Shown piece by piece: positions 26,055-34,676 of a stretch of DNA of 64,000 nucleotides (within the stretch, counting starts at the first letter, position 1; each line of letters begins with the position of its first letter). Under the pieces are notes generated by a model, which was not told the DNA's origin, searched no databases, and saw nothing but the letters and a program-made list of their open reading frames with translations. Origin of the DNA: CAJQQK01 sp049116495 (GTDB lineage: Bacteria > Pseudomonadota > Alphaproteobacteria > Rhizobiales > Hyphomicrobiaceae); the NCBI GenBank assembly GCA_049116495.1, contig JAGDYV010000036.1:55337-119336 (forward strand), read 5' to 3'. The translations under genes were made by a program, and so were the position numbers.

Positions 26055-27071
26055 GTGGAGGGTTCGTTGGAACGAGCAAAAATTCCTGTTACAATTATAA
26101 CAGGATTTCTCGGAAGCGGTAAGACCACGGTTCTCAATAGGCTGCTGCACGACTCGCGTTTGAGTGACGCTGCGGTAATCGTCAATGAGTTTGGCGAAAT
26201 CGGCCTCGACCATCTGCTGGTTGAAAGCGCAATCGACCAGATGGTTCTTATGGACAACGGTTGTCTGTGCTGCTCGGTCCGCGGCGATCTCGTCGACACA
26301 CTTGAGGATATGCTGCGCCGTGTCGACGAAGGTAAGATCCCGGCGTTCCGACGTGTCTTGATCGAAACAACGGGTCTCGCTGATCCCGCACCAATCGTAC
26401 AAACGCTGGTAACTGACGCGGCGACAGCAGCGCGTTTTCAGTTGCATGGAATTGTCGCCACGATTGATGGTGTGTGTGGAATCGATACATTGCAAGGCTA
26501 TGACGAGGCACGCTGCCAAGCCGCAATGGCCGATCTGCTGCTCATCACGAAAGCCGATCACGTCGACGCTGATGTAACGCGTGTCGAAGCTGCTGTCAGT
26601 GCGTTGAACCCGCAGGCTGACATCGTAACGATTGAGAATGGCGAGGTCGATCCAGATAAGCTGTTTGCAATTTCACTCTCAACTTCGGATCGCGCGATCA
26701 ACTTGGAGCCTGGCTCTGTCGACCCTGTTGGCCATGATCATCATCGGCACGGCTGGAATATCCAATCAGCCTCGATTGTGATCGACGAACCTCTGGATTG
26801 GTCCAACGTCACCGATTGGCTGACTTGGCTGACATCGCTGCGCGGCCCGGATGTATTGCGCATCAAAGGCCTGTTGCGCGTCAAAGGGATTGCTGGTCCT
26901 GTGTTGATCCATGGCGTGCAGCACGTGTTCTACCCACCGCACGAACTCGCGAACTGGCCGAGTGATGATCATCGCAGTCGTCTCGTCATAATCGCGCGGG
27001 ATATTCCGGAAGCAGCACTTCGCCGTTCATTCGATATCTTTAAGCATGAACGCTCCGACAAAGTTGCCTGA
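26055..27071 (+). CDS. CobW/COG0523 family metal-chaperone GTPase
   Basis: 338 residues. Walker A GFLGSGKTT at 17-25, the metal-binding CxCC motif C70-L-C72-C73 and ETTGLADPAP (switch region) identify a G3E-family GTPase, with a His-rich loop HDHHRHGWN near 223 and a CobW C-terminal domain. Such proteins deliver zinc, cobalt or iron to client enzymes, and the several metal-dependent amidohydrolases nearby are possible clients. The start is GTG 26055 or, with GGAGGG just upstream, TTG 26067. The 5' coding region contains an AT-rich inverted repeat at 26085-26104 resembling a Zur box. Confidence 0.88.
   Translation: MEGSLERAKIPVTIITGFLGSGKTTVLNRLLHDSRLSDAAVIVNEFGEIGLDHLLVESAIDQMVLMDNGCLCCSVRGDLVDTLEDMLRRVDEGKIPAFRRVLIETTGLADPAPIVQTLVTDAATAARFQLHGIVATIDGVCGIDTLQGYDEARCQAAMADLLLITKADHVDADVTRVEAAVSALNPQADIVTIENGEVDPDKLFAISLSTSDRAINLEPGSVDPVGHDHHRHGWNIQSASIVIDEPLDWSNVTDWLTWLTSLRGPDVLRIKGLLRVKGIAGPVLIHGVQHVFYPPHELANWPSDDHRSRLVIIARDIPEAALRRSFDIFKHERSDKVA
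26085..26104. promoter_or_regulatory. AT-rich inverted repeat resembling a Zur-type box, inside the 5' coding region
   Basis: CCTGTTA-CAATTA-TAACAGG: arms of seven bases around a six-base centre. The TGTTA...TAACA core resembles the palindrome bound by Zur in proteobacteria, though the spacing is one base longer than the usual centre. It uses an ATA isoleucine codon, rare in GC-rich genomes. COG0523 genes are often Zur-controlled. It could be coincidence of codons for a conserved peptide. Confidence 0.25.
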
Positions 27072-27196
27072 ATGTTGGGCGCAATTCTACGACGGCCGTT
27101 TCTTTTCTTATCGGTTCGACGTTCCAGCCAAACTTGCTTGCATGGAGAGAAGGCGGTCTTATCCGTGATCGATTACGGTACGACGCGCAAGTTCTT

Positions 27197-27225
27197 TTGC
27201 CACGTGACACGTCCTTCAATAGGAT
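27197..27225 (+). promoter_or_regulatory. Candidate sigma-70 promoter upstream of the long cyclase gene
   Basis: TTGCCA at 27197-27202, a 17-base spacer, then TAGGAT at 27220-27225. The -35 matches the consensus at five of six positions and the -10 at four. It lies about 100 nt before the cyclase start in an otherwise empty 255-bp region. Confidence 0.3.
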
Positions 27226-27326
27226 ATAGCCGAGCTATTGGTGCCCTTGGCTGAAACTGTCGTCGAGGCCAGATTGGGATCCGCCAATTTTCTTTGTTGC
27301 AGTTGGATTGATTGGGAACCTGCGCC

Positions 27327-28280
27327 ATGGACATCAATGTTGGACGAGAGGCGATTTACAAGGCAGCTGATGAGTTATCAAACTGGGGCCGATGGGGGCC
27401 GGAGGATCAAATCGGAACCCTCAATCTGATCACGCCGGACGATATCAAGAGAGCTTCGAGTTTGATCAAGAAAGGTAAGACTTTCGCACTTGGCCTGCCG
27501 CTTGATGAGAAAATTCAATCTGGGTTGTTCGGTGGGCGTTGGAACCCCATTCACACGATGCTTGCAACCGGAACCGATGCGGCGGCCGGCAACCAGGATA
27601 TCGGCGCCTATCTGCGCTATGCGGATGATGCGATCAATATGCCCTGTCAAGCGTCGACCCAATGGGATGCGCTGGCCCACATCTTCCTCGATGATAAGAT
27701 GTACAATGGTTATGACGCCAAGGAAGTCGACGCACGCGGCGCACACAAGTTGGGCATCGAGCACACCAAGGACAAGATGGTCGGTCGCGGCGTACTTCTC
27801 GACGTCGCCCGTTACAAAGGCGTTGATAGTCTGAAGGATGGCGAAGCAATTTCAATCGATGATCTTGAAAAGACCGCCGCCGCTCAGGACGTCACAATTG
27901 GACGTGCCGATTTCGTCATTGTCCGCACCGGACAACAAGAGGCTTGCCTGGAGAGCGGGGTCTGGGGTGGTTATGCCGGCGGCGATGCCCCGGGGCTCGC
28001 CTTCGAGACCTGCTACTGGATTAAGGAAAAGGACATTGCTGCGATCTGTGCCGACACCTGGGGCTGCGAGGTTCGCCCGAACGAAACCGATGAGGTCAAT
28101 CAACCCTGGCATTGGGTTGTAATCCCGGCAATCGGCATCACAATGGGTGAGATCTTCTACCTCAAGGAATTGGCCGAAGATTGCGCCGCGGATGGCGTCT
28201 ACGAGTTCTTCTTCTGTGCGCCACCCATGAACATTCCGGGTGGATGCGGTTCACCGATCAACCCTCAGGCGATCAAATAG
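27327..28280 (+). CDS. Cyclase family protein (long form)
   Basis: 317 residues of the kynurenine-formamidase-like cyclase superfamily. The segment WGRWGPEDQIGTLNLITP at the start and ASTQWDALAHIFLDDKMYNG near 110 mark the long branch, where the usual HxGTHxDxPxH metal motif of short cyclases is replaced by S-T-Q-W-D-x-x-x-H. The enzyme would hydrolyse an amide, ester or lactone with a divalent metal. The ATG at 27327 is chosen over TTG 27312. It is convergent with the MLE-type gene, 20 bp apart. It pairs functionally with the short cyclase at 29.5 kb but is not closely related. Confidence 0.85.
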   Translation: MDINVGREAIYKAADELSNWGRWGPEDQIGTLNLITPDDIKRASSLIKKGKTFALGLPLDEKIQSGLFGGRWNPIHTMLATGTDAAAGNQDIGAYLRYADDAINMPCQASTQWDALAHIFLDDKMYNGYDAKEVDARGAHKLGIEHTKDKMVGRGVLLDVARYKGVDSLKDGEAISIDDLEKTAAAQDVTIGRADFVIVRTGQQEACLESGVWGGYAGGDAPGLAFETCYWIKEKDIAAICADTWGCEVRPNETDEVNQPWHWVVIPAIGITMGEIFYLKELAEDCAADGVYEFFFCAPPMNIPGGCGSPINPQAIK

Positions 28281-28300
28281 CGGCACGCAAACGACAGCTG

Positions 28301-29407
28301 CTAACCAATCGTCTTGTACTTAGCGAGCTTGGCTTCATCGACGACGATTCCCAGCCCCGGGCCGTCGAGAGGTCGCATGCGCCCTTCGACGATGCGCAAA
28401 GGTTCGACAACGACATCGTCGGCAAGGTATTGATTGGTTACACTGGCATCCCAATTGACTTGTGGCAGGGCAAGCGCCAAGTGTGCAATCGCTGAACTTG
28501 CGATGCTGGTGTCTGCCACTTTGCCGGCGAGATTAACACTCATGCCGAGCTGGTCCATACGGCGGGCGGCTTCAACAACCGGCCAAAGCCCGCCGAGTTT
28601 TATCGTTTTCAGGCTACCGCCACGAGCAGCGCCGCATTCGTGATGCGCTAGGATGTCCCGCATCGCGTGGAACCCTTCGTCAGCTCCGAGTGGCACATTT
28701 GAGGCTTTCGCACAGGCGGCCATCCCGGCCAGGTCATCGCCCATCACAAGCTGCTCCATAAAGTCCAATCTCGCCTGGCCGGCACCTTCGGAAAAAACCA
28801 ACGCGTCTTGATTGCTGTAGCCTTGATTGGCATCGGCGGAAATGCGGGCATCCGGGCCGACAGCATCTCGAATGGCCCGTGCCCGCTCAAGATCGCGTGC
28901 TGGCGGGTTGACCCCGACCTTGACTTTGAACGCGAAAAATCCTTGCGCCGCCTGCGCCCGGGCATTGGCGATTTCCGTTTCGAGGTCGCCTCCGGCAACC
29001 ATCGTAATGATGGGTACATCATCACGGACTTTGCCGCCGAGCAGTTCATAGAGCGGCTTACCCGTCCGTTTGCCGAGCAGATCATGCAAAGCCATATCGA
29101 TCGCGGCCTTGCTGCCATGGTTGCCATAGATCAGACGGTCGAGTTTGTGATGAAGGTCCTTAAGGTCACCGATATCTGTGCCAACGAGATCGGGCATCAT
29201 ATGCTTTGCTGCGGCCACCATGCTTTCCGGCGTCTCGCCCGTCATGGTTGGCGCGGAGGCGCCTTCGCCCCAACCAATGTTGCCATCCTGATCCGTGATG
29301 CGCACGATCAAGTTGTCAGCTGTTGAGATAACGACGCTGGCCATTTTGACCGGCGACTTCAGCGGGACACTGATGGCAAATGCCTCCATCTTTGCAATTT
29401 TGATCAT
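28301..29407 (-). CDS. Mandelate racemase / muconate lactonizing enzyme family protein (enolase superfamily)
   Basis: 368 residues. Catalytic pattern of the MLE subgroup: K-x-K in AFKVKVGV, metal ligands Asp in ISADANQGY, Glu in DFMEQLV and Asp/Glu in LGADEGFHA, and the second Lys in LKTIKLGGL. Such enzymes abstract the proton alpha to a carboxylate: cycloisomerisation, racemisation or syn-elimination. The start at 29407 has AGAGG upstream; the frame extends to 29500 but that part is not conserved in character. It is the third gene of a minus-strand run with a zinc alcohol dehydrogenase and a short cyclase. Confidence 0.9.
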   Translation of the reverse strand: MIKIAKMEAFAISVPLKSPVKMASVVISTADNLIVRITDQDGNIGWGEGASAPTMTGETPESMVAAAKHMMPDLVGTDIGDLKDLHHKLDRLIYGNHGSKAAIDMALHDLLGKRTGKPLYELLGGKVRDDVPIITMVAGGDLETEIANARAQAAQGFFAFKVKVGVNPPARDLERARAIRDAVGPDARISADANQGYSNQDALVFSEGAGQARLDFMEQLVMGDDLAGMAACAKASNVPLGADEGFHAMRDILAHHECGAARGGSLKTIKLGGLWPVVEAARRMDQLGMSVNLAGKVADTSIASSAIAHLALALPQVNWDASVTNQYLADDVVVEPLRIVEGRMRPLDGPGLGIVVDEAKLAKYKTIG

Positions 29408-29521
29408 TACGTATCGGCCTCTGTTTGAACTTCTTCGACTTTGGAGCGATCTCAATAACGTTGCAGTCGATGCCTTCAGGTTAACTGTCCGCGCCTGCAT
29501 TGTGAGTTGCCGCGTGGCATG

Positions 29522-30214
29522 TCAGTCGTCGATCCATGCCACTGCTCTGATTGGACTGCCGGTGCCGCCTTTGATTTTCAAAGGAAAGCCGATAAATCGA
29601 AAGCGCCCTCTACCAATGAGTTTTTCCATATTCACGAGTCCCTCGATATGAGTGAACCCCATGTCGCGACAAACGTGGTGCACTTCAAAATTGTTGCGAC
29701 CTGGTCGCCCTGGGCTAACGGCCTCAACGCCAAACATATTGATATTCTTCTGGCCGAGCCATGTTGCCGATGCTTTCGTCAAACCGGGAAAATCGGTCAG
29801 GTAACCGCTGGACCCAATCGTGCGACGATAGAAATCCATATGCAACAGCACCGTATCGCCAGCCTCGATGGCAACGCCCGACGCTTGTTCCGCCGCCTCC
29901 AAATCAGCGACTGAGATATCGGACTTAAGTTCTTTGTGAGACAGATCGAGACAAACGGCTTCGGTGAAGAACGTCTCAAGCGGCATTTGCTCGATCGATT
30001 GGGCATCGGACGCAGCGCTAAAATGAACCGGCGCATCCACATGTGTTCCGGCATGGTCGCCCATTGCCAGCGTCATCGTGGCGTTGGTGAACTGATAACC
30101 ATCCGCCTCACGGACTTCATCGTGGGTGGCGTAGGTCGTGACAATGATGGATGGATGATTGGGCAGCCGCGGCATCATGTGTGATATCTCTCGGCTGAGA
30201 TCAATGAGAGCCAT
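29522..30214 (-). CDS. Cyclase family protein (short form)
   Basis: 230 residues with the canonical metal motif GDHAGTHVDAPVHF (HxGTHxDxPxH) near residue 55, as in bacterial kynurenine formamidase and isatin hydrolase. It opens amide or lactam bonds with Zn or Mn. AAGGAA precedes the ATG. It lies 20 nt downstream of the alcohol dehydrogenase and 114 nt upstream of the MLE-type gene, so all three probably form one transcript. Hydrolysis of an N-heterocyclic ring would fit, as inference. Confidence 0.9.
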   Translation of the reverse strand: MALIDLSREISHMMPRLPNHPSIIVTTYATHDEVREADGYQFTNATMTLAMGDHAGTHVDAPVHFSAASDAQSIEQMPLETFFTEAVCLDLSHKELKSDISVADLEAAEQASGVAIEAGDTVLLHMDFYRRTIGSSGYLTDFPGLTKASATWLGQKNINMFGVEAVSPGRPGRNNFEVHHVCRDMGFTHIEGLVNMEKLIGRGRFRFIGFPLKIKGGTGSPIRAVAWIDD

Positions 30215-30234
30215 GTTGATTTCCTTTGCTCGTA

Positions 30235-31272
30235 TCAACTGATTTTCAAAGCGGCGCGACCTGTCACACTGCCCTGTTCAACGCGCTGATGCACCATCTC
30301 AGCCTGTTCCAAGGCAACGATCTCCGTTACCAACGGCCAAAACTCAGCGCGTGCGACAAGGGCAAGCGATTCCGCGACTTCTTGCTTGGTGACATAACGA
30401 GATCCCATGACCTGGATCTCCTTGTTCAAAAGCTCGCTGGCCGAGACCTCGAACATTTTATCGGTATTGCCGCCACCTAGGGTGACCATCCGCCCTCCCT
30501 TGCCAAGGCACCGCACCGCATTCTCAAGCGTTTCTCGCGAGGATACGAAGTCGATCGCGACATCGACACCAAGGCCATCGGTCAGATCGCGCAGGGCTTC
30601 AACAACATTGACACTTCTTGCATCAATGACGTCGTCGGCGCCTGCGTTGCGGCATGCTTCGAATTTATCGGGCGCGATATCGACTGCGATGACGCGCGCA
30701 TGTGCCCATTTCGCCAGCATCAGCATATGAATGCCGATGCCGCCGCCGGCTCCAAAAACCGCCACTGTATCCATCGCCGTTATGCCCGCGCGCCTCGTAA
30801 CCTTGTACGGTGTTGCAATGGCATCGGTAATGACACCCACTTCCGCCGGGTGCTGCCGGTAGTCAAGTCCATCGGGCAGCGGAACGAAATTCTCGATCGG
30901 CAACTTGATGTACTCGGCATACGCGCCGTCAATCTCGCGGCCAACATACCCTCGAAAGTTTTCGCAAAGAGTTTCACGGTTGACCCGGCACCAACGACAC
31001 GAACCGCAGGTCAGGTAGAAGTATGACGTGACCGGTGTGCCAACTGCGAGATCCGTGACGCCAGTGCCAACGGCAACGATCTCGCCGGCAAATTCGTGAC
31101 CAATAATCCTTGGATAGTCGACCTTGGTGCGCCCGGCACGAACATGCTGGATGGTCAAACCCGATCCGCAAGCAAATACGCGCGCTACCGCTTCACCGGG
31201 TCCCGGTGCGGGGTCAGGAACCGTCTCAAGGCTAAACGGTTCGCCGGGGCCGTGGAGCAGCATTGCTTTCAT
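30235..31272 (-). CDS. Zinc-dependent alcohol dehydrogenase (MDR superfamily)
   Basis: 345 residues. The GHE motif (IIGHEFAGEI) with an upstream Cys (FACGSGL) forms the catalytic zinc site. Four cysteines in CGSCRWCRVNRETLC form the structural zinc lobe. VFGAGGGIGIHML is the NAD(P)-binding loop. It oxidises a secondary or primary alcohol. The ATG at 31272 is used; GGGATGG lies upstream and the next possible start, at 31287, adds five residues. It is the first gene of the minus-strand run with the short cyclase and the MLE enzyme. Confidence 0.92.
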   Translation of the reverse strand: MKAMLLHGPGEPFSLETVPDPAPGPGEAVARVFACGSGLTIQHVRAGRTKVDYPRIIGHEFAGEIVAVGTGVTDLAVGTPVTSYFYLTCGSCRWCRVNRETLCENFRGYVGREIDGAYAEYIKLPIENFVPLPDGLDYRQHPAEVGVITDAIATPYKVTRRAGITAMDTVAVFGAGGGIGIHMLMLAKWAHARVIAVDIAPDKFEACRNAGADDVIDARSVNVVEALRDLTDGLGVDVAIDFVSSRETLENAVRCLGKGGRMVTLGGGNTDKMFEVSASELLNKEIQVMGSRYVTKQEVAESLALVARAEFWPLVTEIVALEQAEMVHQRVEQGSVTGRAALKIS

Positions 31273-31455
31273 GATTGCCCATCCCAAATTTCCTGGTCGT
31301 AAGATACGCGTATTGCGGGCGTTGCCTTCAATGAAAGCCCGATGCGGCTATCAATACCGCAAACTTCGCGAACGCCAGTTGACTGCAATCCGCACGCGCT
31401 TTCAACTATGATTGTCAAATTCAACGCCGCGCAACCTTCGAGGGGACATCAACAA

Positions 31456-32376
31456 ATGACAGATGCAGTGGGTATGATCGGGCTGGGTGTTCTCGGATCA
31501 GCGATCGCGTTGAACCTAACGAAGGAGGGCAGCCAGGTTGTGGGCTTTGATATTGATCCGGCGGCCTGCGCGCGCGCAGCTGACGATGGTGTCACGATCG
31601 CAAGCTCAGTTGTTGATGTGGCCAGAAGCGCACCTGTGGTCATAACGTGCCTGCCCAACGCTGCGAATGTACAGACGGCATTGTCACCGCAAGGCGGCTT
31701 GACAGAAGCACGTCAGGACGGACAAATTATAATTGAAATGAGTACGTTGTCGGTCGCAGACAAGGAAGCTCTACGTGAGCTCTGCGCGGCGAACGGCAAT
31801 TTCCGCGTGCTTGATTGTCCGGTCAGCGGAAATCGTTCGATGGCGCTGAAGAAGGGATTGACGGCGTTTGCGAGCGGTACCCGCGCAGACTTCGACAACG
31901 TCGAACAGATCTTGCTTAAGTTCTGCAAGAAGGCCCACTATGTCGGCGCATTTGGAGCTGGCACGAAAACAAAGCTGGCAGGCAATATCCTCAACCTCGT
32001 GCACAACGCAGTGGCCGCCGAAGTGATGGTGCTCGCGATGAAATCCGGGCTTGATCCCAAGGTGTTTCATGAAGTGATATCAGGTAGTGGATCGAGCTCG
32101 GCAATGTTCGAAAATCGCGGTGCATTGATGGTCGCTGATCATTACGAGTCCGGCGGACAGAATTATTCGACGCCTATCAAGGATGCGCCGACAATTACGG
32201 ACCATGCCGCGGCTTTTGAGTGTCCGACACCGATCTATCAAGTCGCGTTGCAGCAGTATCGGGCCGCGGTGGCACAAGGGCTTGGCCATCTTGATCCAGC
32301 GTCCGTTTGCCGAGCCGCGGAGCGTGCCGCCAATTTTGAACGCTTGCCTGCGAACGGATCAGGTAGGGGCTCGTAA
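31456..32376 (+). CDS. NAD(P)-dependent oxidoreductase, 6PGDH / 3-hydroxyisobutyrate dehydrogenase family
   Basis: 306 residues. The Rossmann loop GMIGLGVLGSA, the substrate motif DCPVSGNRSMALKKG near 125, and the catalytic Lys in GAGTKTKLAGN place it in the beta-hydroxyacid dehydrogenase family. It oxidises 3-hydroxy acids or reduces the semialdehydes. ATG 31456 has AGGGG upstream. It is divergent from the alcohol dehydrogenase and followed, via a tiny overlapping frame, by an ACMSD-like amidohydrolase. A paralogue with the same fold lies at 44.9 kb. Confidence 0.9.
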   Translation: MTDAVGMIGLGVLGSAIALNLTKEGSQVVGFDIDPAACARAADDGVTIASSVVDVARSAPVVITCLPNAANVQTALSPQGGLTEARQDGQIIIEMSTLSVADKEALRELCAANGNFRVLDCPVSGNRSMALKKGLTAFASGTRADFDNVEQILLKFCKKAHYVGAFGAGTKTKLAGNILNLVHNAVAAEVMVLAMKSGLDPKVFHEVISGSGSSSAMFENRGALMVADHYESGGQNYSTPIKDAPTITDHAAAFECPTPIYQVALQQYRAAVAQGLGHLDPASVCRAAERAANFERLPANGSGRGS

Positions 32377-32483
32377 TGATGAAATCGGCAGTCCATAATG
32401 CAACGAGGTTGTCGAAACTGATGGCGCGAGGTGTCGAGAGGAATGCCTGCGCGCCCGAGCATGCAGCAAGTACCGACAAATGA
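32376..32483 (+). CDS. Possible 35-residue coupled small ORF
   Basis: A frame of 35 codons whose ATG overlaps the upstream stop codon as TAATG and whose TGA overlaps the ribosome binding site (GAGGA) of the next gene. This placement would let ribosomes pass from the dehydrogenase to the amidohydrolase by re-initiation. The peptide (starts MMKSAVHN) has no recognised family. It may be only a coupling device or chance. Confidence 0.25.
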   Translation: MMKSAVHNATRLSKLMARGVERNACAPEHAASTDK

Positions 32484-32495
32484 GGATTGAAGATC

Positions 32496-33617
32496 ATGGC
32501 CGGAAGTAACGCCCAGAATTGCAACCCGTATAAGGAGTCCGCCGGACGTGTTCACGTTAAAGGCGGTTACGACCGTCCAGAGACGCTCGTCGTTGATTTG
32601 CACGGACACATGCTGGTTGCAAAAGCTGATGATTTCATTCGCCCCCACTTGCCGGCTGACAAACTTGATGCGGTCAAATTCGCGCCTCCACTGACGCGCG
32701 AACTCAATGTGAAGCAGAACAAGGATCGATGGGAAGAACTTACCGGCCTCGAGCAGCGCATCAAGGATATGGATCGCATGGGCATCGATGTCATGGTGAT
32801 GTCACCTGCACCGCCGCAGTTCAACTACATGGCAGAGGCGGCGCTTGGCCACGAGGCCAATCAGATCGTCAATGATGGCCTCGCAGCCGGTGTCAAGCAA
32901 ATGCCGGATCGCCTCGTTGCAATCGGAACGGTGCCGCTGCAAGACACGGACCTGGCCGTTTCCGAACTGGTGCGCTGCATGACCGAACTTGGCATGTATG
33001 GCGTCGAGCTTGGCGCCAACGTTGCAGGCGAGGAACTATCGTCAGAGCGACTGGATCCGTTCTGGGCAAAAGCTCAGGAGCTTGGCGCAACAATCCTTAT
33101 TCATCCGACGGCATTCGCGAGTAATCGCTTCGGCAACCACTATTTTACGAACATTATCGGGAACCCGCTCGACACCACGGTTGCTATTCACTACCTGATC
33201 TTCGATGGCGTAATGGAACGTTTTCCGGACCTGAAGATCGTTCTGTCTCATGGTGGCGCCTTTGCGTCGCACTATGCCGCCCGAATGGATCATGCCTGGG
33301 GTGCACGGCCGGATTGTTGCCAGCACATCACCCAGCCGCCAACCAGCTATCTGAAAAAATTCTATTTCGACAACATCGTGTTCGAAGTCGATCAGCTCGA
33401 GTTTCTTGGCAAGAAGTTTGGTGCCGAGCACATCGTCCTGGGTACGGACTACCCATTCGATATGGGTGAGTACGACCCGATCGAGCATATCTCCCAGGCG
33501 TCTTTCAGCCAGGCAGACAGAGAGAAGATATGCGGATTGAATGCTGTCCGATTGCTTGGTCTGGATATTGAGAAATTCTCCCGGGCAGACTTCAAAGGTG
33601 GCGCCTACGAGAGTTGA
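32496..33617 (+). CDS. Amidohydrolase family protein (ACMSD-like)
   Basis: 373 residues. VVDLHGHML near 27 provides the HxH metal pair, ILIHPTAF and VLSHGGAF the barrel histidines, and GTDYPFDMGE the late Asp, as in aminocarboxymuconate-semialdehyde decarboxylase-related enzymes. These perform non-oxidative decarboxylation or hydrolysis. ATG 32496 has GAGGA nine bases upstream. It lies in line with a 6PGDH-like and a Gfo/Idh gene. A clear paralogue sits on the opposite strand at 34.7 kb; the two share the order of motifs from PxFxYNY to GTDYPxDM. Confidence 0.9.
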   Translation: MAGSNAQNCNPYKESAGRVHVKGGYDRPETLVVDLHGHMLVAKADDFIRPHLPADKLDAVKFAPPLTRELNVKQNKDRWEELTGLEQRIKDMDRMGIDVMVMSPAPPQFNYMAEAALGHEANQIVNDGLAAGVKQMPDRLVAIGTVPLQDTDLAVSELVRCMTELGMYGVELGANVAGEELSSERLDPFWAKAQELGATILIHPTAFASNRFGNHYFTNIIGNPLDTTVAIHYLIFDGVMERFPDLKIVLSHGGAFASHYAARMDHAWGARPDCCQHITQPPTSYLKKFYFDNIVFEVDQLEFLGKKFGAEHIVLGTDYPFDMGEYDPIEHISQASFSQADREKICGLNAVRLLGLDIEKFSRADFKGGAYES

Positions 33618-33664
33618 TTGCGAGTAGCGCGCGGCTCTCGGGTCTGCAATGAAGGACTTCGGCT

Positions 33665-34645
33665 ATGATCAAAGCGGGCATTGTCGGGCTCGGTCGGTGG
33701 GGGCGAATACTCGTTGAGGCGACAGCCGATTCCCGGGAGATATGTTTCGTCAAAGGAACAACGCGGACGCTCGCCAACGCAAACGATTTTGCCGATAAGA
33801 ATGGGTTTGCCCTTGTCTCATCGTACGAGGATCTTTTGAGAGATCCAGAAATTGACGCTCTGGTGTTTGCCACACCGCACTCACACCATGAAGGTCAGGT
33901 GATTGCTGCAGCAAGTGCTGGCAAGCACGTATTTGTCGAAAAGCCCTTTACACTCGAAAAATCCGCCGCCGAACGAGCTGTGGCGGCGGTCGATGAACGT
34001 GGAGTCGTCCTTGGTCTCGGACACAACCGACGTTTCCATCCATCGATGCAAATGATGCGCGACAAAATCAGTTCAGGCGACATTGGCACGATCGTTCATA
34101 TTGACTGCACGATGACCGGGCCAGCGGGGCAGAAGTTGACCGGCGATCACTGGCGCGCGCGCAGCAGCGAGGCGCCGGGCGGTGCCATGACCGCGATTGG
34201 TATTCACCTGGTCGACGGCATTATGGATTTGGCTGGGCCGATCGAGGAAGTCTTCTGCCGAAGTGTGCGCCGCTTCACAAAGCTGGAAACCGAGGACACC
34301 ACGAGCGTGTCTCTGCAACTCAAAAGTGGCGCGACAGCATCGTTGATGTGCTCGATCGTTGCGCCGCTGTCGTATCGGTTTGCAGTCGTCGGGACCAAAG
34401 GCATTGCTGCAGTGAGCACCACCGGGCTTGACCGGTTCGAATGGCAGCCGCTTGGTGGCGGCGCGCCCGAGTGTACGATGACCTCCGGTTTTGATACGGT
34501 TCGCGCCGAACTTGAGGCTTTCGCGAAGGCCATCAACTCAGGCGGTGGCTATCGCATTTCGCACGATGAAATGATTCACGGTTCAGCGGTGCTCGAAGCC
34601 GCGATCATTTCCGCAGCAAACGGCCAGCCGGTCGAAGTTGCCTAG
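33665..34645 (+). CDS. Gfo/Idh/MocA family oxidoreductase
   Basis: 326 residues. VGLGRWGRI near the start is the dinucleotide-binding loop, HVFVEKPFTLEKSAAE carries the EKP catalytic-site Lys motif, and GGAMTAIGIHLVDGIMDL is the helix of the C-terminal domain that holds the conserved His. AAGGA lies upstream of ATG. It follows the ACMSD-like amidohydrolase by 47 nt on the same strand and is convergent with its paralogue. The substrate (sugar, inositol or hydroxylated ring acid) is unknown. Confidence 0.9.
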   Translation: MIKAGIVGLGRWGRILVEATADSREICFVKGTTRTLANANDFADKNGFALVSSYEDLLRDPEIDALVFATPHSHHEGQVIAAASAGKHVFVEKPFTLEKSAAERAVAAVDERGVVLGLGHNRRFHPSMQMMRDKISSGDIGTIVHIDCTMTGPAGQKLTGDHWRARSSEAPGGAMTAIGIHLVDGIMDLAGPIEEVFCRSVRRFTKLETEDTTSVSLQLKSGATASLMCSIVAPLSYRFAVVGTKGIAAVSTTGLDRFEWQPLGGGAPECTMTSGFDTVRAELEAFAKAINSGGGYRISHDEMIHGSAVLEAAIISAANGQPVEVA

Positions 34646-34676
34646 AGAAGTTTCGTCAAGTCAAAGCTGCATGGCT

